Positions 18,066 to 28,522 of a stretch of DNA of 64,000 nucleotides are shown here, one piece after another. Source of the stretch: Pseudomonas yamanorum (GTDB taxonomy: Bacteria; Pseudomonadota; Gammaproteobacteria; Pseudomonadales; Pseudomonadaceae); contig NZ_JACARE010000017.1 in the NCBI RefSeq assembly GCF_013386765.1, positions 235,550-299,549 of the forward strand, written 5' to 3'. Position 1 is the first letter of the stretch. Each line of letters begins with the position of its first letter. A program made the translations under genes and the position numbers. A model generated the notes under the pieces. That model saw only the letters and a list, made by a program, of their open reading frames with translations. It was not told where the DNA came from and ran no database searches.

Positions 18066-18442
18066 GCGTCTTTCTGGTAGCTGTCGATCACTTCCTGAGC
18101 CGCGCGGAAGGCATCAATCGCCGCCGGCACGCCGGCATACACCGCGCAATGCAGCAGCGCCTCGCGAATCTCCTCCACGGTGCAACCGTTGTTCAGCGCG
18201 CCGCGCACGTGGCCCTTGAGTTCCTGCGGGCACTTGAGGGCGGTCAAGGCCGCGAGGGTGATCAGGCTGCGGGTTTTCAGCGGCAGGCCTTCACGATTCC
18301 ACACACTGCCCCAGGCATGTTCGTTGACGAAATCCTGCAGTGGCTGGCTGAACTCGGTGGCATTGCCCAGCGCTCGATCGACAAACACATCACCCATTAC
18401 CTGGCGGCGCATTTCAACGCCGGGTTTTTTCTGTTCGGTCAT
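18062..18442 (-). CDS. Carboxymuconolactone decarboxylase family protein
   Basis: 126 residues of the AhpD/CMD fold, resembling 4-carboxymuconolactone decarboxylase (PcaC). TRSLITLAALTALKCPQELKGHVRGALNNGCTVEEIREALLHCAVYAGVPAA includes the conserved region. A C-x-x-C peroxidase motif is absent, which favours a PcaC-like rather than AhpD-like role. No other protocatechuate genes are here, so the substrate is open. Its ATG overlaps the stop of the exchanger gene (ATGA), giving a two-gene minus-strand operon. Confidence 0.82.
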   Translation of the reverse strand: MTEQKKPGVEMRRQVMGDVFVDRALGNATEFSQPLQDFVNEHAWGSVWNREGLPLKTRSLITLAALTALKCPQELKGHVRGALNNGCTVEEIREALLHCAVYAGVPAAIDAFRAAQEVIDSYQKDA

Positions 18443-19494
18443 TGCGATTCCCTCTTGTGTTGGCGGCGCCAGGCTTGCAGCGAAGTGAACAACAGGAAAG
18501 CCACCAGCGCTGGCAGGACGTAATACAGCATCAGTTGTTCAAGCTTGGTGGCCAGCGGCATGCCGAAGGTGAACGACACCACATGCAGCCCATACACCAG
18601 GTACAACCCCAGGAACACCAGGCCTTCGGCCCGGGTGACCCGGTAGCCCGAATAAAACACCGGCAGGCACAGGGCAGCCACGCCGAGCATTACCGGCAGG
18701 TCGAAATCCAGGGCGTTGGGCGATACTGACAGCGGCGAGGGCGCCACCAGCGCGGTAAAACCCAGCACGCCAAGCAGGTTGAACAGGTTGCTGCCGATCA
18801 CGTTGCCCACGGCAATTTCCCGCTGGCCGCGCACGGCGGCGATCAACGAGGTGGCGAGGCACGGCAGGGAAGTGCCGACGCCAATCAGCGTCAGGCCGAT
18901 GATGCGTTCCGACAGGCCAAGGTCCTCGGCCACGTCCACCGCGGCGCCCAGCAACAGGTGCCCGGCCAGGACGAGGATCAACAGGCCGCCGATCATCAGC
19001 AATACGCTGCTCAGCCAGGGTGCTTGCACCACGGTGTGAATGGTGCGGGGGCGGCGGGAGTGACGGGTCTGGTACAGCAGCACGCCGAGGTAGGCCACCA
19101 GGGCCGCCAGCAGTAACAAGCCGTCGGCCGGCGTCAGCTCTTCGTTGGCGGCGAGCACGAACACCAGCAGGCTGGCGAAAATCATCACCGGGATATCCAG
19201 GCGCACCAGTTGTCGCGAGACCCGCAACGGAATGATCAGGGCCGCCAGGCCAAGGGTGACGAGGGTGTTGAAGATGCTGCTGCCGATCACACTGCCCACG
19301 GCGATGTCGGTGTTGTCCGCGAGGGTGGCTTGCAGGCTGATGGCTATCTGCGGCGCGCTGCTGCCGAAGGCGACGATGCTCAGGCCGATGATCAGTGGTC
19401 GCACCTTGAGGCTGGCGGCCAGGCGCACGGCGGCGCGCACCAGGACTTCGGCGCCGATGATCAACAGCAGCAGGCCGCTGATCAGTTCGATCAC
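18439..19494 (-). CDS. CaCA family sodium/calcium exchanger-like protein, altered ion site
   Basis: 351 residues, about ten membrane helices in two inverted repeats. Alpha-1 reads VAFGSSAPQIAISLQA (41-56) with DIAVGSVIGSSIFN; alpha-2 reads IGVGTSLPCLATSLIAA (204-220) with EIAVGNVIGSNLFN. In ordinary YrbG/NCX-like proteins the position after Pro is Glu in both repeats; here it is Gln49 and Cys212, and GSN in alpha-1 is GSS. The fold is clear but calcium binding as in NCX is doubtful. It might move another ion. Cotranscribed with the CMD-family gene. Confidence 0.85.
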   Translation of the reverse strand: MIELISGLLLLIIGAEVLVRAAVRLAASLKVRPLIIGLSIVAFGSSAPQIAISLQATLADNTDIAVGSVIGSSIFNTLVTLGLAALIIPLRVSRQLVRLDIPVMIFASLLVFVLAANEELTPADGLLLLAALVAYLGVLLYQTRHSRRPRTIHTVVQAPWLSSVLLMIGGLLILVLAGHLLLGAAVDVAEDLGLSERIIGLTLIGVGTSLPCLATSLIAAVRGQREIAVGNVIGSNLFNLLGVLGFTALVAPSPLSVSPNALDFDLPVMLGVAALCLPVFYSGYRVTRAEGLVFLGLYLVYGLHVVSFTFGMPLATKLEQLMLYYVLPALVAFLLFTSLQAWRRQHKRESQ

Positions 19495-19544
19495 GCTAAA
19501 GAGCGAGAGGGCGGTTAATCCGAAAATGGCCTGGGCTCCGTGGG

Positions 19545-19916
19545 TCAGTTGCTGAGGGCTTGCACGCGAACGCGTGCGGTGCCGCTGCTGATCATTCCCA
19601 GCTGTTCGGCGGCTTTGCGTGACAGGTCGATCAGGCGCCCACGGGTGTGCGGGCCGCGGTCGTTGATGCGGACAATGACGCTTTTGTCGTTGTCGAGGTT
19701 GGTGACCTTCACCTGCGTGCCGAAGGGCAGGCGACGATGGGCGGCGGTCAGGGCATTCTGGTTGAACGGTTCACCGCTGGCAGTACGATTGCCGTGGTGT
19801 TTGGCGCCGTAGTAGGAGGCGGTGCCGGTTTCGTCGTAGCCGTTGGGGTCGATGAGGCCGCTGGCGCAGCCGGCGAGCAGTGAGAACAGGGCCAGCAGGC
19901 CGAGTAGACGCTTCAT
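19545..19916 (-). CDS. RlpA-like lipoprotein (septal ring lytic transglycosylase family)
   Basis: 123 residues: signal with lipobox LLAGC (Cys17), then one double-psi beta-barrel domain ([61 protein letters not shown]). It lacks the C-terminal SPOR domain of full-length RlpA, so it is a short paralogue and may not localise to septa the same way. Probably an outer-membrane lipoprotein acting on peptidoglycan. It ends 50 bases after the exchanger start on the same strand. Confidence 0.87.
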   Translation of the reverse strand: MKRLLGLLALFSLLAGCASGLIDPNGYDETGTASYYGAKHHGNRTASGEPFNQNALTAAHRRLPFGTQVKVTNLDNDKSVIVRINDRGPHTRGRLIDLSRKAAEQLGMISSGTARVRVQALSN

Positions 19917-19954
19917 TCAAGGTGTCCCCGAAAGTGATGTGGAAACCGGCTTAA

Positions 19955-20059
19955 TGTGGGAGCCGGGCTTGCCCGCGATGCAAGCGCCTCGGTCTTTCAG
20001 GTGCACCGAGGTGATGCTATCGCAAGCAAGCCAGCTCCCACACAAGCCGGCTCCCGCAG
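19955..20059. repeat. REP cluster: inverted pair plus a degenerate third copy
   Basis: TGTGGGAGCCGGGCTTGCCCGCGATG faces GCTATCGCAAGCAAGCCAGCTCCCACA. Immediately after it, AGCCGGCTCCCGCAG looks like a decayed half copy. It lies between gatB and the RlpA-like gene. Confidence 0.8.
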
Positions 20060-20073
20060 TGAGACGACCGCGA

Positions 20074-21519
20074 TCAGCCTTCGAGTTTGCTTTTCAGCAG
20101 TTCGTTGACCTGTTGCGGGTTGGCCTTGCCTTTGGAGGCTTTCATCGCCTGGCCGACAAAGAAGCCGAACATCTTGCCGCGCTTGGCTTCATCCGCTGCA
20201 CGGTATTGTTCAACCTGTTCGGCGTTGGCTGCCAGCATCTCGTCGAGCACGGCCGAAATCGCGCCGCTGTCGGTGACTTGCTTCAGGCCGCGCTTCTCGA
20301 TGATCTCGTCAGCATTGCCTTCGCCTGCGGCCATGGCTTCAAACACAGTCTTGGCGATTTTGCCGGAGATGGTGTTGTCCTTGATCCGCAGCAGCATGCC
20401 GCCCAATTGCTCGGCCGACACCGGTGCTTCGTCGATTTCCAGGCCCTGTTTGTTCAACAGGCTGCCCAGCTCAACCATCACCCAGTTGGCCGCCAGTTTG
20501 GCGTCGCCGGCAATGCTCACGACTTTTTCGAAGTAGTTGGCTTGCTCGCGGCTCGAGGCCAATACGCTGGCGTCGTACACCGAAAGACCGAACTGCTCCT
20601 GGAAGCGCTCGCGTTTTTGCGGCGGCAGCTCCGGCAGGGTGGCGCGCACGTCAGCCAGGAACGAGTCCTCGATGACCACCGGCAACAGGTCCGGGTCGGG
20701 GAAGTAGCGGTAGTCGTTGGCTTCCTCCTTGCTGCGCATGGCGCGGGTTTCGTCTTTGTTCGGGTCGTACAGGCGGGTCTGCTGGATTACCTTGCCGCCG
20801 TCTTCGATCAGCTCGATCTGGCGACGCACTTCGGTGTTGATCGCCTTCTCGATGAAACGGAACGAGTTGACGTTCTTGATCTCGCAGCGCGTGCCGTACT
20901 CGGCCTGGCCTTTTGGCCGCACCGACACGTTGCAGTCGCAACGCAGGGAGCCTTCGGCCATGTTGCCGTCGCAAATCCCCAAGTAACGTACCAGCGCGTG
21001 GATCGTCTTGACGTAGGCCACGGCTTCCTTGGCGCTGCGCATGTCCGGCTCGGACACGATCTCCAGCAACGGCGTGCCGGCGCGGTTCAGGTCGATGCCG
21101 GTGGCGCCGTTGAATTCTTCATGCAGGCTCTTGCCGGCATCTTCTTCCAGGTGCGCGCGGGTCACGCCGACACGTTTGATGGTGCCGTCTTCCAGCGGGA
21201 TGTCCAGGTAGCCCTTGCCGACGATCGGCAATTCCATCTGGCTGATCTGGTAGCCCTTGGGCAGGTCCGGGTAGAAGTAGTTTTTACGGGCGAACACGTT
21301 GTGCTGGCCGATTTCGGCATCGATGGCGAGGCCGAACATCACCGCCATGCGCACCGCTTCCTGGTTCAGCACCGGCAGTACGCCGGGCATGCCCAGGTCT
21401 ACGAGGCTGGCCTGGGTGTTGGGCTCGGAGCCGAACGTGGTGGCGCTACCGGAGAAAATCTTCGATTGGGTGGCGAGCTGGGTATGAATCTCCAGCCCGA
21501 TCACGACTTCCCATTGCAT
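20074..21519 (-). CDS. gatB: Asp-tRNA(Asn)/Glu-tRNA(Gln) amidotransferase subunit B
   Basis: 481 residues. The N-terminal cradle domain starts [20 protein letters not shown], with [11 protein letters not shown] and the family motif [14 protein letters not shown]; the C-terminal YqeY-like helical domain binds tRNA. Activates and amidates misacylated Glu-tRNA(Gln) or Asp-tRNA(Asn) using ammonia channelled from GatA. Third gene of gatCAB, 10 bases after gatA. Confidence 0.97.
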   Translation of the reverse strand: MQWEVVIGLEIHTQLATQSKIFSGSATTFGSEPNTQASLVDLGMPGVLPVLNQEAVRMAVMFGLAIDAEIGQHNVFARKNYFYPDLPKGYQISQMELPIVGKGYLDIPLEDGTIKRVGVTRAHLEEDAGKSLHEEFNGATGIDLNRAGTPLLEIVSEPDMRSAKEAVAYVKTIHALVRYLGICDGNMAEGSLRCDCNVSVRPKGQAEYGTRCEIKNVNSFRFIEKAINTEVRRQIELIEDGGKVIQQTRLYDPNKDETRAMRSKEEANDYRYFPDPDLLPVVIEDSFLADVRATLPELPPQKRERFQEQFGLSVYDASVLASSREQANYFEKVVSIAGDAKLAANWVMVELGSLLNKQGLEIDEAPVSAEQLGGMLLRIKDNTISGKIAKTVFEAMAAGEGNADEIIEKRGLKQVTDSGAISAVLDEMLAANAEQVEQYRAADEAKRGKMFGFFVGQAMKASKGKANPQQVNELLKSKLEG

Positions 21520-21529
21520 AGTGTTCTCC

Positions 21530-22981
21530 TCAGAAGCCGGTAGGGGTGCGAGTGTGCCAGTCAGTGTTCAACTGGTACTGGTGCGCCACATTGAGCAGGC
21601 GGCCTTCCTGGAAATACGGGGCGAGCAGTTGCACGCCCACCGGCAAACCGTCGACGAAACCTGCAGGCATGGACAAGCCCGGCAGCCCGGCGAGGTTGGC
21701 GGTGATGGTGTACAGGTCTTCCAGGTACTCGGCGATCGGGTCGCCGGTCTTGGCGCCGATCTTCCAGGCCGGGTTCGGCGTGGTTGGGCCGAGGATCACG
21801 TCGACTTCATTAAAGGCAGCCATGAAGTCGTTCTTGATCAGGCGACGGATCTTTTGCGCCTTGAGGTAGTACGCGTCGTAGTAACCGGCGGACAGGGCGT
21901 AGGCACCGACCATGATCCGGCGTTGTACTTCCACGCCGAAACCTTCGCCACGGGAGCGCTTATAAAGGTCGGTGAGGTCTTTCGGGTTTTCGCAGCGGTA
22001 GCCGAAACGCACGCCGTCGAAACGCGACAGGTTGGAGGACGCTTCTGCCGGGGCGATCACGTAGTAGGCAGGAATCGCGTGCTGGTTGTTCGGCAGGCTG
22101 ATTTCCTTGATCACGGCGCCGAGCTTTTCCAGCGCCTTGACGCTGTTGTGCACCAGTTCGGCGATGCGCGGGTCGAGGCCGGCGCTGAAATACTCTTTCG
22201 GCACGCCGATGCGCAGGCCTTTGATCGAGGTATTCAGGCTGGCGCTGTAGTCCGGCACGGGTTCATCGATGCTGGTGGAGTCCTGCGGATCGAAGCCTGC
22301 CATGCCTTGTAACAATATTGCGCAGTCTTCAGCCGTGCGTGCCAGAGGGCCGCCCTGATCGAGACTGGAGGCGTAGGCAATCATGCCCCAGCGGGAAACG
22401 CGACCGTAGGTCGGTTTCAAACCGGTGAGGTTGGTGAAAGCGGCCGGCTGGCGGATCGAACCGCCGGTATCGGTGGCCGTGGCGGCAGGTAACAGACGAG
22501 CGGCAACCGCTGCCGCCGAACCACCGGACGAACCGCCGGGCACGTGCTCAAGGTTCCACGGGTTTTTCACCGCGCCGTAGTAGCTCGACTCGTTGGCCGA
22601 GCCCATGGCGAATTCGTCCATGTTGGTCTTGCCCAGGGTCACGGCCCCGGCAGCAGCCAGCTTGGCGACCACGGTGGCGTCATAGGGCGCCTTGAAGTTG
22701 TCGAGCATCTTCGAGCCGCAGCTGGTGCGAATGCCCTGGGTGCAGAACAGGTCTTTGTGGGCGATCGGCGCACCCAACAGGGCGCCGTTCTCACCGTTGG
22801 CGCGACGGGCGTCGGCGGCCTTGGCCTGGCTCAGGGCCAGCTCTTCGGTGAGGCTGATGAAGCTGTTGACCTTAGGGTCCAGCTCGGCGATACGCGCCAG
22901 CAGGGTCTTGGTCAGCTCTTCGGAAGAAAACTTTTTGTCGGCGAGACCGCGGGCGATCTCGGCCAGAGTCAATTGATGCAT
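21530..22981 (-). CDS. gatA: Asp-tRNA(Asn)/Glu-tRNA(Gln) amidotransferase subunit A
   Basis: 483-residue amidase-signature enzyme. The Ser-cisSer-Lys triad is visible: Lys in [11 protein letters not shown] and the serines in [17 protein letters not shown] and [11 protein letters not shown]. Releases ammonia from glutamine for GatB. Complete, in the standard gatC-gatA-gatB order with gaps of 10-16 bases. Confidence 0.97.
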   Translation of the reverse strand: MHQLTLAEIARGLADKKFSSEELTKTLLARIAELDPKVNSFISLTEELALSQAKAADARRANGENGALLGAPIAHKDLFCTQGIRTSCGSKMLDNFKAPYDATVVAKLAAAGAVTLGKTNMDEFAMGSANESSYYGAVKNPWNLEHVPGGSSGGSAAAVAARLLPAATATDTGGSIRQPAAFTNLTGLKPTYGRVSRWGMIAYASSLDQGGPLARTAEDCAILLQGMAGFDPQDSTSIDEPVPDYSASLNTSIKGLRIGVPKEYFSAGLDPRIAELVHNSVKALEKLGAVIKEISLPNNQHAIPAYYVIAPAEASSNLSRFDGVRFGYRCENPKDLTDLYKRSRGEGFGVEVQRRIMVGAYALSAGYYDAYYLKAQKIRRLIKNDFMAAFNEVDVILGPTTPNPAWKIGAKTGDPIAEYLEDLYTITANLAGLPGLSMPAGFVDGLPVGVQLLAPYFQEGRLLNVAHQYQLNTDWHTRTPTGF

Positions 22982-22997
22982 TGCAGGCTCTTTCCCT

Positions 22998-23285
22998 TTA
23001 GTCGATGACTTTCGGAACCAGGTACAGGCCGTTTTCGACCGCTGGCGCGATGGACTGGTAGGCCTCGCGATGATTGCGCTCGGTCACGACGTCGGCGCGC
23101 AGGCGCTGGCTGGCTTCCAGCGGGTGAGCCAGGGGCTCGATGCCGTCGGTGTTCACGGCTTGCATTTGGTCGACCAGCCCGAGAATGCTGTTCAGGGCTG
23201 CAGTGGTCTGTGGAAGATCGGCTTCATTGAGGCCCAGGCAGGCCAGATGAGCGATTTTTTCCACGTCGGAGCGTTCAAGCGCCAT
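22998..23285 (-). CDS. gatC: Asp-tRNA(Asn)/Glu-tRNA(Gln) amidotransferase subunit C
   Basis: 95 residues, the usual size. [21 protein letters not shown] and the C-terminal [12 protein letters not shown] are typical. GatC wraps around GatA and GatB and stabilises the complex. First gene of the operon, divergent from mreB; a TACAAT -10-like hexamer lies about 50 bases upstream (23336-23331 on the minus strand) without a clear -35. Confidence 0.95.
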   Translation of the reverse strand: MALERSDVEKIAHLACLGLNEADLPQTTAALNSILGLVDQMQAVNTDGIEPLAHPLEASQRLRADVVTERNHREAYQSIAPAVENGLYLVPKVID

Positions 23286-23422
23286 GGGATTCTCCAGTGG
23301 AAAACAGAACGGAAGCTATCCGTGTGTTAGATTGTAGGAACACTACCGCATTTCTACGGTCATATGGCCGCGATTGTGGGGGTTGGTGCACAGAAAGTCG
23401 GCCAATTTAGCACATTGGCGCC

Positions 23423-23451
23423 TTGCCCAAAATCCCTGTCGTTGTTAGAGT
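23423..23451 (+). promoter_or_regulatory. Sigma-70 promoter of mreB
   Basis: TTGCCC (23423-23428), 17-base spacer, TAGAGT (23446-23451). It lies 45 bases before the mreB start codon. Confidence 0.6.
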
Positions 23452-23483
23452 TTGCCGCACTTTTTTACCCACGCGTTGCCTAG

Positions 23484-24533
<1,050 letters not shown>

Positions 24534-24557
24534 GATTTTGCTGGTTGGCCCATGCTT

Positions 24558-24595
24558 CGCCAACAGGCAGCACTTTGCAGTGCTGCCTGTTGGCG
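24558..24595 (+). terminator. Strong hairpin between mreB and mreC (possible attenuator)
   Basis: A perfect 17-bp stem (CGCCAACAGGCAGCACT and its complement) with a TTGC loop, followed by TTTATCTTCTTC. The T-tract is weak, so termination is probably partial, which would keep MreB far above MreC and MreD. Confidence 0.7.
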
Positions 24596-24673
24596 TTTAT
24601 CTTCTTCAATCTGCATCCAGGCCGGTTTGATGCCGTATGAATAAAGAAAACATTTGCCCGGGAGGAGCGGCTT

Positions 24674-25783
24674 ATTAAACCGCTTTTCTCCAAAGGCCCC
24701 TCATTGGGCGTGCGCCTGTTGGTGCTGGTCGTGCTATCGGTTGCGCTGATGGTGGTCGATGCCCGCTTCACACTGCTCAAGCCGGTGCGTAGCCAGATGT
24801 CGCTGGTCCTGATGCAGACTTACTGGATCACTGACCTGCCGCAGCGTCTTTACCAGGGTGTGGCCAGCCAGTTTGGCAGCCGTACCGAGCTGGTGGCCGA
24901 AAACGAAAAACTCAAGACCGAAAACCTGCTGCTGCAGGGGCGCATGCAAAAGCTGGCGGCCCTCACCGAGCAGAACGTTCGGCTGCGCGAGTTGCTCAAT
25001 TCTTCCGCGCTGGTCAACGAGAAGGTCGAAGTGGCCGAGTTGATCGGCATGGACCCGAACCCCTTCACCCATCGCATCATCATCAACAAGGGTGAGCGCG
25101 ACGGCGTGGTCCTTGGCCAGCCGGTGCTCGATGCCCGTGGCTTGATGGGCCAGGTGGTGGAGTTGATGCCTTATACGTCCCGCGTCCTGCTGCTCACCGA
25201 CACCACCCACAGTATCCCGGTGCAAGTGAACCGCAATGGCCTGCGGGCGATTGCCAGCGGTACGGGTAACCCGGAACGCCTGGAACTGCGCCACGTTGCA
25301 GACACCGCCGACATCAAGGAAGGCGACCTGCTGGTCAGTTCCGGCCTGGGTCAGCGTTTCCCGGCAGGCTACCCGGTCGCCACGGTCAAGGAAGTGATCC
25401 ACGACTCCGGCCAGCCGTTCGCCATTGTGCGCGCCGTGCCGACTGCCGCGTTGAACCGCAGCCGCTACCTGCTGCTGGTGTTCAGCGACAACCGCACCCC
25501 GGAAGAGCGCGCCAACGACGCCGCCCAGGCCCAGGAAGCGGAAGACAAGCAAAACGGCACTGCGCCGATCATTCCGGCCACCGTGCCAAAGCCGGCTGTA
25601 CCTGCCGCCCCGGCTGCCGCCCCGGCAACCCCAGCCGCGCCTGTCGCAACCCCGGCCAAACCGGTGGCCCATAGCGCGCGTCCGGCCAAGCCTGCGGCTG
25701 CAACACCTGCCGCTGCCAAACCGCCCGCCGCCGCCAAGCCACCGGCAGCGGCCCCGGCAACCACTCGGCAGAGGGAAGAATAA
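24674..25783 (+). CDS. mreC: Rod shape-determining protein MreC, probable ATT start
   Basis: The conserved N-terminus KPLFSKGPSLGVRLLVLVVLS is kept only if translation begins before the first ATG, GTG or TTG of this frame (TTG 24704). ATT at 24674 has GGAGGAG 6 bases upstream, and the frame is closed by TGA at 24638, so ATT is the best start, giving about 369 residues. One membrane helix is followed by a coiled coil (ENEKLKTENLLLQGRMQKL) and the beta-rich MreC domain. The last 60-70 residues are an Ala/Pro/Lys-rich low-complexity tail. Periplasmic scaffold linking MreB to wall synthases. Its stop overlaps mreD. Confidence 0.85.
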   Translation: MKPLFSKGPSLGVRLLVLVVLSVALMVVDARFTLLKPVRSQMSLVLMQTYWITDLPQRLYQGVASQFGSRTELVAENEKLKTENLLLQGRMQKLAALTEQNVRLRELLNSSALVNEKVEVAELIGMDPNPFTHRIIINKGERDGVVLGQPVLDARGLMGQVVELMPYTSRVLLLTDTTHSIPVQVNRNGLRAIASGTGNPERLELRHVADTADIKEGDLLVSSGLGQRFPAGYPVATVKEVIHDSGQPFAIVRAVPTAALNRSRYLLLVFSDNRTPEERANDAAQAQEAEDKQNGTAPIIPATVPKPAVPAAPAAAPATPAAPVATPAKPVAHSARPAKPAAATPAAAKPPAAAKPPAAAPATTRQREE

Positions 25784-26271
25784 TGGCCGGTACTCATTCG
25801 CGTAACGGCTGGATCGTCTGGCTGACCTTTGCCATCGGCTTGCTGCTCAGCGTTTCGCCGCTGCCGCAATTCATGGAAATCCTGCGTCCGTTGTGGCTCG
25901 CCTTGCTGCTGGCCTTCTGGTCTCTGGCATTGCCCCACAAGGTCGGGATGGTCACGGCCATGTGCCTCGGGCTGATGGAAGACGTGCTTTACGGCACGCT
26001 GCTGGGCCAGAACGCGCTGATCCTGACCCTGATTACTTTCCTGGTGTTGTCGTTGCAGCAGCGCCTTCGCATGTTCCCGATGTGGCAGCAGTGCCTGGTG
26101 ATCCTGGTGATCTTCGGCCTGGCGCAGCTGGTACAACTGTGGCTCAGTGCCTTGACCGGCAATCGCCAACCGACCCTGGCGCTGGTATTGCCCGCCCTGG
26201 TCAGCGCGCTGTTGTGGCCCTGGATCAGTTTCGGCCTGCGTGGATTGCGTCGTCGCTATAAAATCAATTGA
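25783..26271 (+). CDS. mreD: Rod shape-determining protein MreD
   Basis: 162 residues, about five membrane helices, with [18 protein letters not shown] typical of MreD. Inner-membrane partner of MreC. Overlaps the mreC stop by one base (TAATG). Confidence 0.95.
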   Translation: MAGTHSRNGWIVWLTFAIGLLLSVSPLPQFMEILRPLWLALLLAFWSLALPHKVGMVTAMCLGLMEDVLYGTLLGQNALILTLITFLVLSLQQRLRMFPMWQQCLVILVIFGLAQLVQLWLSALTGNRQPTLALVLPALVSALLWPWISFGLRGLRRRYKIN

Positions 26272-26321
26272 ATGGATCGCGAGGCTCTGCCTGGTTATCG
26301 AACCCAACAGGGAGAGTCTGC

Positions 26322-26918
26322 ATGAATTCGCTTTATCTGGCCTCGGGCTCCCCGAGGCGACGTGAACTGCTGACCCAGATCGGTGTGCCGTTCACCGTCG
26401 TCAGCGCCGCCATTGATGAAACTCCTCTTACCAATGAATCGCCTGCGTCCTACGTAGAGCGCCTGGCGCGCGGCAAGGCTGCGGCCGGTCGTGCGGCCTT
26501 GGCCGATGCGGCTGGCACCTGCGTGCTGGGCGCCGACACCGCGGTCATCCTCGATGGCCAAATCCTCGGTAAACCCGTGGGTCAGGCCGACGCCCAGGCC
26601 ATGTTGCTGGCCCTTTCTGATCGTGAACATGAAGTTCTGACGGCTATTGCCCTGATTGACGGCCAGCGTTGCGAAACGCGGCTGATCAGCAGCCGCGTGC
26701 GCTTTCGCAAGATTTCAGCGGATGAAGCCACCACTTATTGGCACAGCGGCGAGCCCCAGGACAAAGCGGGCGGCTATGCTATCCAAGGCTTGGCGGCGGT
26801 GTTCGTCGCCGGACTCAATGGCAGCTACTCTGCCGTCGTTGGCCTGCCTGTCTGCGAAACCGCAGAACTGCTGGGCCAATTCGGCATACCCTGTTGGCAA
26901 AACCTTACCGTGCGCTAA
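26322..26918 (+). CDS. maf: Maf-like nucleotide pyrophosphatase
   Basis: 198 residues. Start at [19 protein letters not shown], with GGGAGAG upstream. The Maf motif [11 protein letters not shown], the acidic base region [11 protein letters not shown] and [16 protein letters not shown] are complete. Family members hydrolyse dTTP/UTP or modified nucleotides and can affect septation. It lies in the conserved mreD-maf-rng order. Confidence 0.93.
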   Translation: MNSLYLASGSPRRRELLTQIGVPFTVVSAAIDETPLTNESPASYVERLARGKAAAGRAALADAAGTCVLGADTAVILDGQILGKPVGQADAQAMLLALSDREHEVLTAIALIDGQRCETRLISSRVRFRKISADEATTYWHSGEPQDKAGGYAIQGLAAVFVAGLNGSYSAVVGLPVCETAELLGQFGIPCWQNLTVR

Positions 26919-26988
26919 ACGCCGTATTCCAGCGCCAAGCCTTAAGCGATCGGTCACTATTGTGAAAACGCCTGAACGAGACCCAGCC

Positions 26989-28446
26989 ATGAGTGAAGAG
27001 ATTCTGATCAATATCACGCCGATGGAATCGCGCGTGGCGGTGGTAGAGAACGGTGTTCTGCAAGAAGTGCATGTCGAGCGCACCCAAAAGCGCGGGATCG
27101 TCGGCAATATCTATAAAGGCAAAGTCGTGCGTGTGTTGCCGGGGATGCAGGCGGCTTTCGTCGACATCGGCCTGGACCGCGCCGCGTTTATCCATGCTTC
27201 GGAAATCTCCCTGCGTGAAGGCCCGGCGGTTGAAAGCATCAGCGCCCTGGTACACGAAGGGCAAAGCCTGGTGGTGCAAGTCACCAAAGACCCGATTGGC
27301 TCCAAAGGCGCGCGGCTGACCACGCAACTGTCGATTCCTTCGCGCTACCTGGTGTACATGCCACGCACGGCCCACGTTGGTATCTCCCTGAAGATCGAAG
27401 ACGAAGCCGAGCGCGAGCGCCTGAAAAAGGTGGTCAGCGACTGCGTTGCGCTGGAAGGCATCAAGGAAGCCGGAGGTTTCATCCTGCGTACCGCCGCAGA
27501 AGGCGCTGGCGCCGATGAAATCCTTATGGACATCCGCTACCTGCGTCGCCTCTGGGATCAGATTGGCGCGCAGATCAAGACCATCGGCGCACCCAGCGTG
27601 ATCTATGAAGACCTCGGCCTGGCCTTGCGCACCTTGCGCGACTTGGTCAGCCCGAAGATTGAGAAAATTCGCATCGACTCGCGGGAAACCTTCCAGCGCA
27701 CCACGCAATTTGTTGCCGAGCTGATGCCGGAAATCGCCGACCGCCTGGAGCACTACCCGGGCGAACGGCCGATCTTCGACCTGTATGGCGTTGAAGACGA
27801 AATCCAGAAAGCCCTCGAGCGCAAAGTGCCGCTCAAGTCCGGCGGCTACCTGGTGGTGGACCCGGCTGAGGCCATGAGCACCATCGACGTCAACACCGGC
27901 GCTTTTGTAGGCCATCGCAACCTCGAAGAAACCATCTTCAAGACCAACCTCGAAGCCGCCACCGCGATTGCGCGCCAGCTGCGCCTGCGCAACCTGGGCG
28001 GGATCATCATCATCGACTTCATCGACATGGAAGACGAAGAGCACCAGCGCCAGGTGCTGCGTACCCTGGAGAAGCAACTGGAGCGCGACCACGCCAAGAC
28101 CAACATCATTGGCATTACCGAGTTGGGCCTGGTGCAGATGACCCGCAAGCGCACCCGCGAAAGCCTGGAGCAAGTGCTGTGCGAGCCGTGCAGCAGTTGC
28201 CAGGGGCGCGGCAAGTTGAAGACCCCGGAAACGGTTTGCTACGAGATTTTCCGGGAAATCTTACGGGAGGCGCGCGCCTACCAGGCCGAGGGTTATAGAG
28301 TCCTGGCTAACCAGAAGGTGGTCGACCGACTGCTGGATGAAGAGTCCGGCAACGTGGCCGAGCTGGAGGGTTTTATCGGGCGCACCATTCGCTTCCAGGT
28401 CGAAACCATGTATTCCCAGGAACAATATGACGTGGTGCTGCTCTGA
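26989..28446 (+). CDS. rng: Ribonuclease G
   Basis: 485 residues; start MSEEILINITPMESRVAVVENG. An S1 RNA-binding domain (about 35-120) is followed by the RNase E/G catalytic domain with the metal-site aspartates in MSTIDVNTGAFVG and IIIDFIDMEDEEH, and the Zn-link cysteines CEPCSSC. It lacks the long scaffold tail of RNase E. It matures 16S rRNA 5' ends and decays some mRNAs. Frame extensions upstream into maf are not credible. Confidence 0.97.
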   Translation: MSEEILINITPMESRVAVVENGVLQEVHVERTQKRGIVGNIYKGKVVRVLPGMQAAFVDIGLDRAAFIHASEISLREGPAVESISALVHEGQSLVVQVTKDPIGSKGARLTTQLSIPSRYLVYMPRTAHVGISLKIEDEAERERLKKVVSDCVALEGIKEAGGFILRTAAEGAGADEILMDIRYLRRLWDQIGAQIKTIGAPSVIYEDLGLALRTLRDLVSPKIEKIRIDSRETFQRTTQFVAELMPEIADRLEHYPGERPIFDLYGVEDEIQKALERKVPLKSGGYLVVDPAEAMSTIDVNTGAFVGHRNLEETIFKTNLEAATAIARQLRLRNLGGIIIIDFIDMEDEEHQRQVLRTLEKQLERDHAKTNIIGITELGLVQMTRKRTRESLEQVLCEPCSSCQGRGKLKTPETVCYEIFREILREARAYQAEGYRVLANQKVVDRLLDEESGNVAELEGFIGRTIRFQVETMYSQEQYDVVLL

Positions 28447-28522
28447 TTCGCGTTAGCTCTTATCAACGAGACCGGCAGACCTTGATCTGCCGTCCGACTA
28501 TTGCCTTTGAGGGTCGCCTGAC

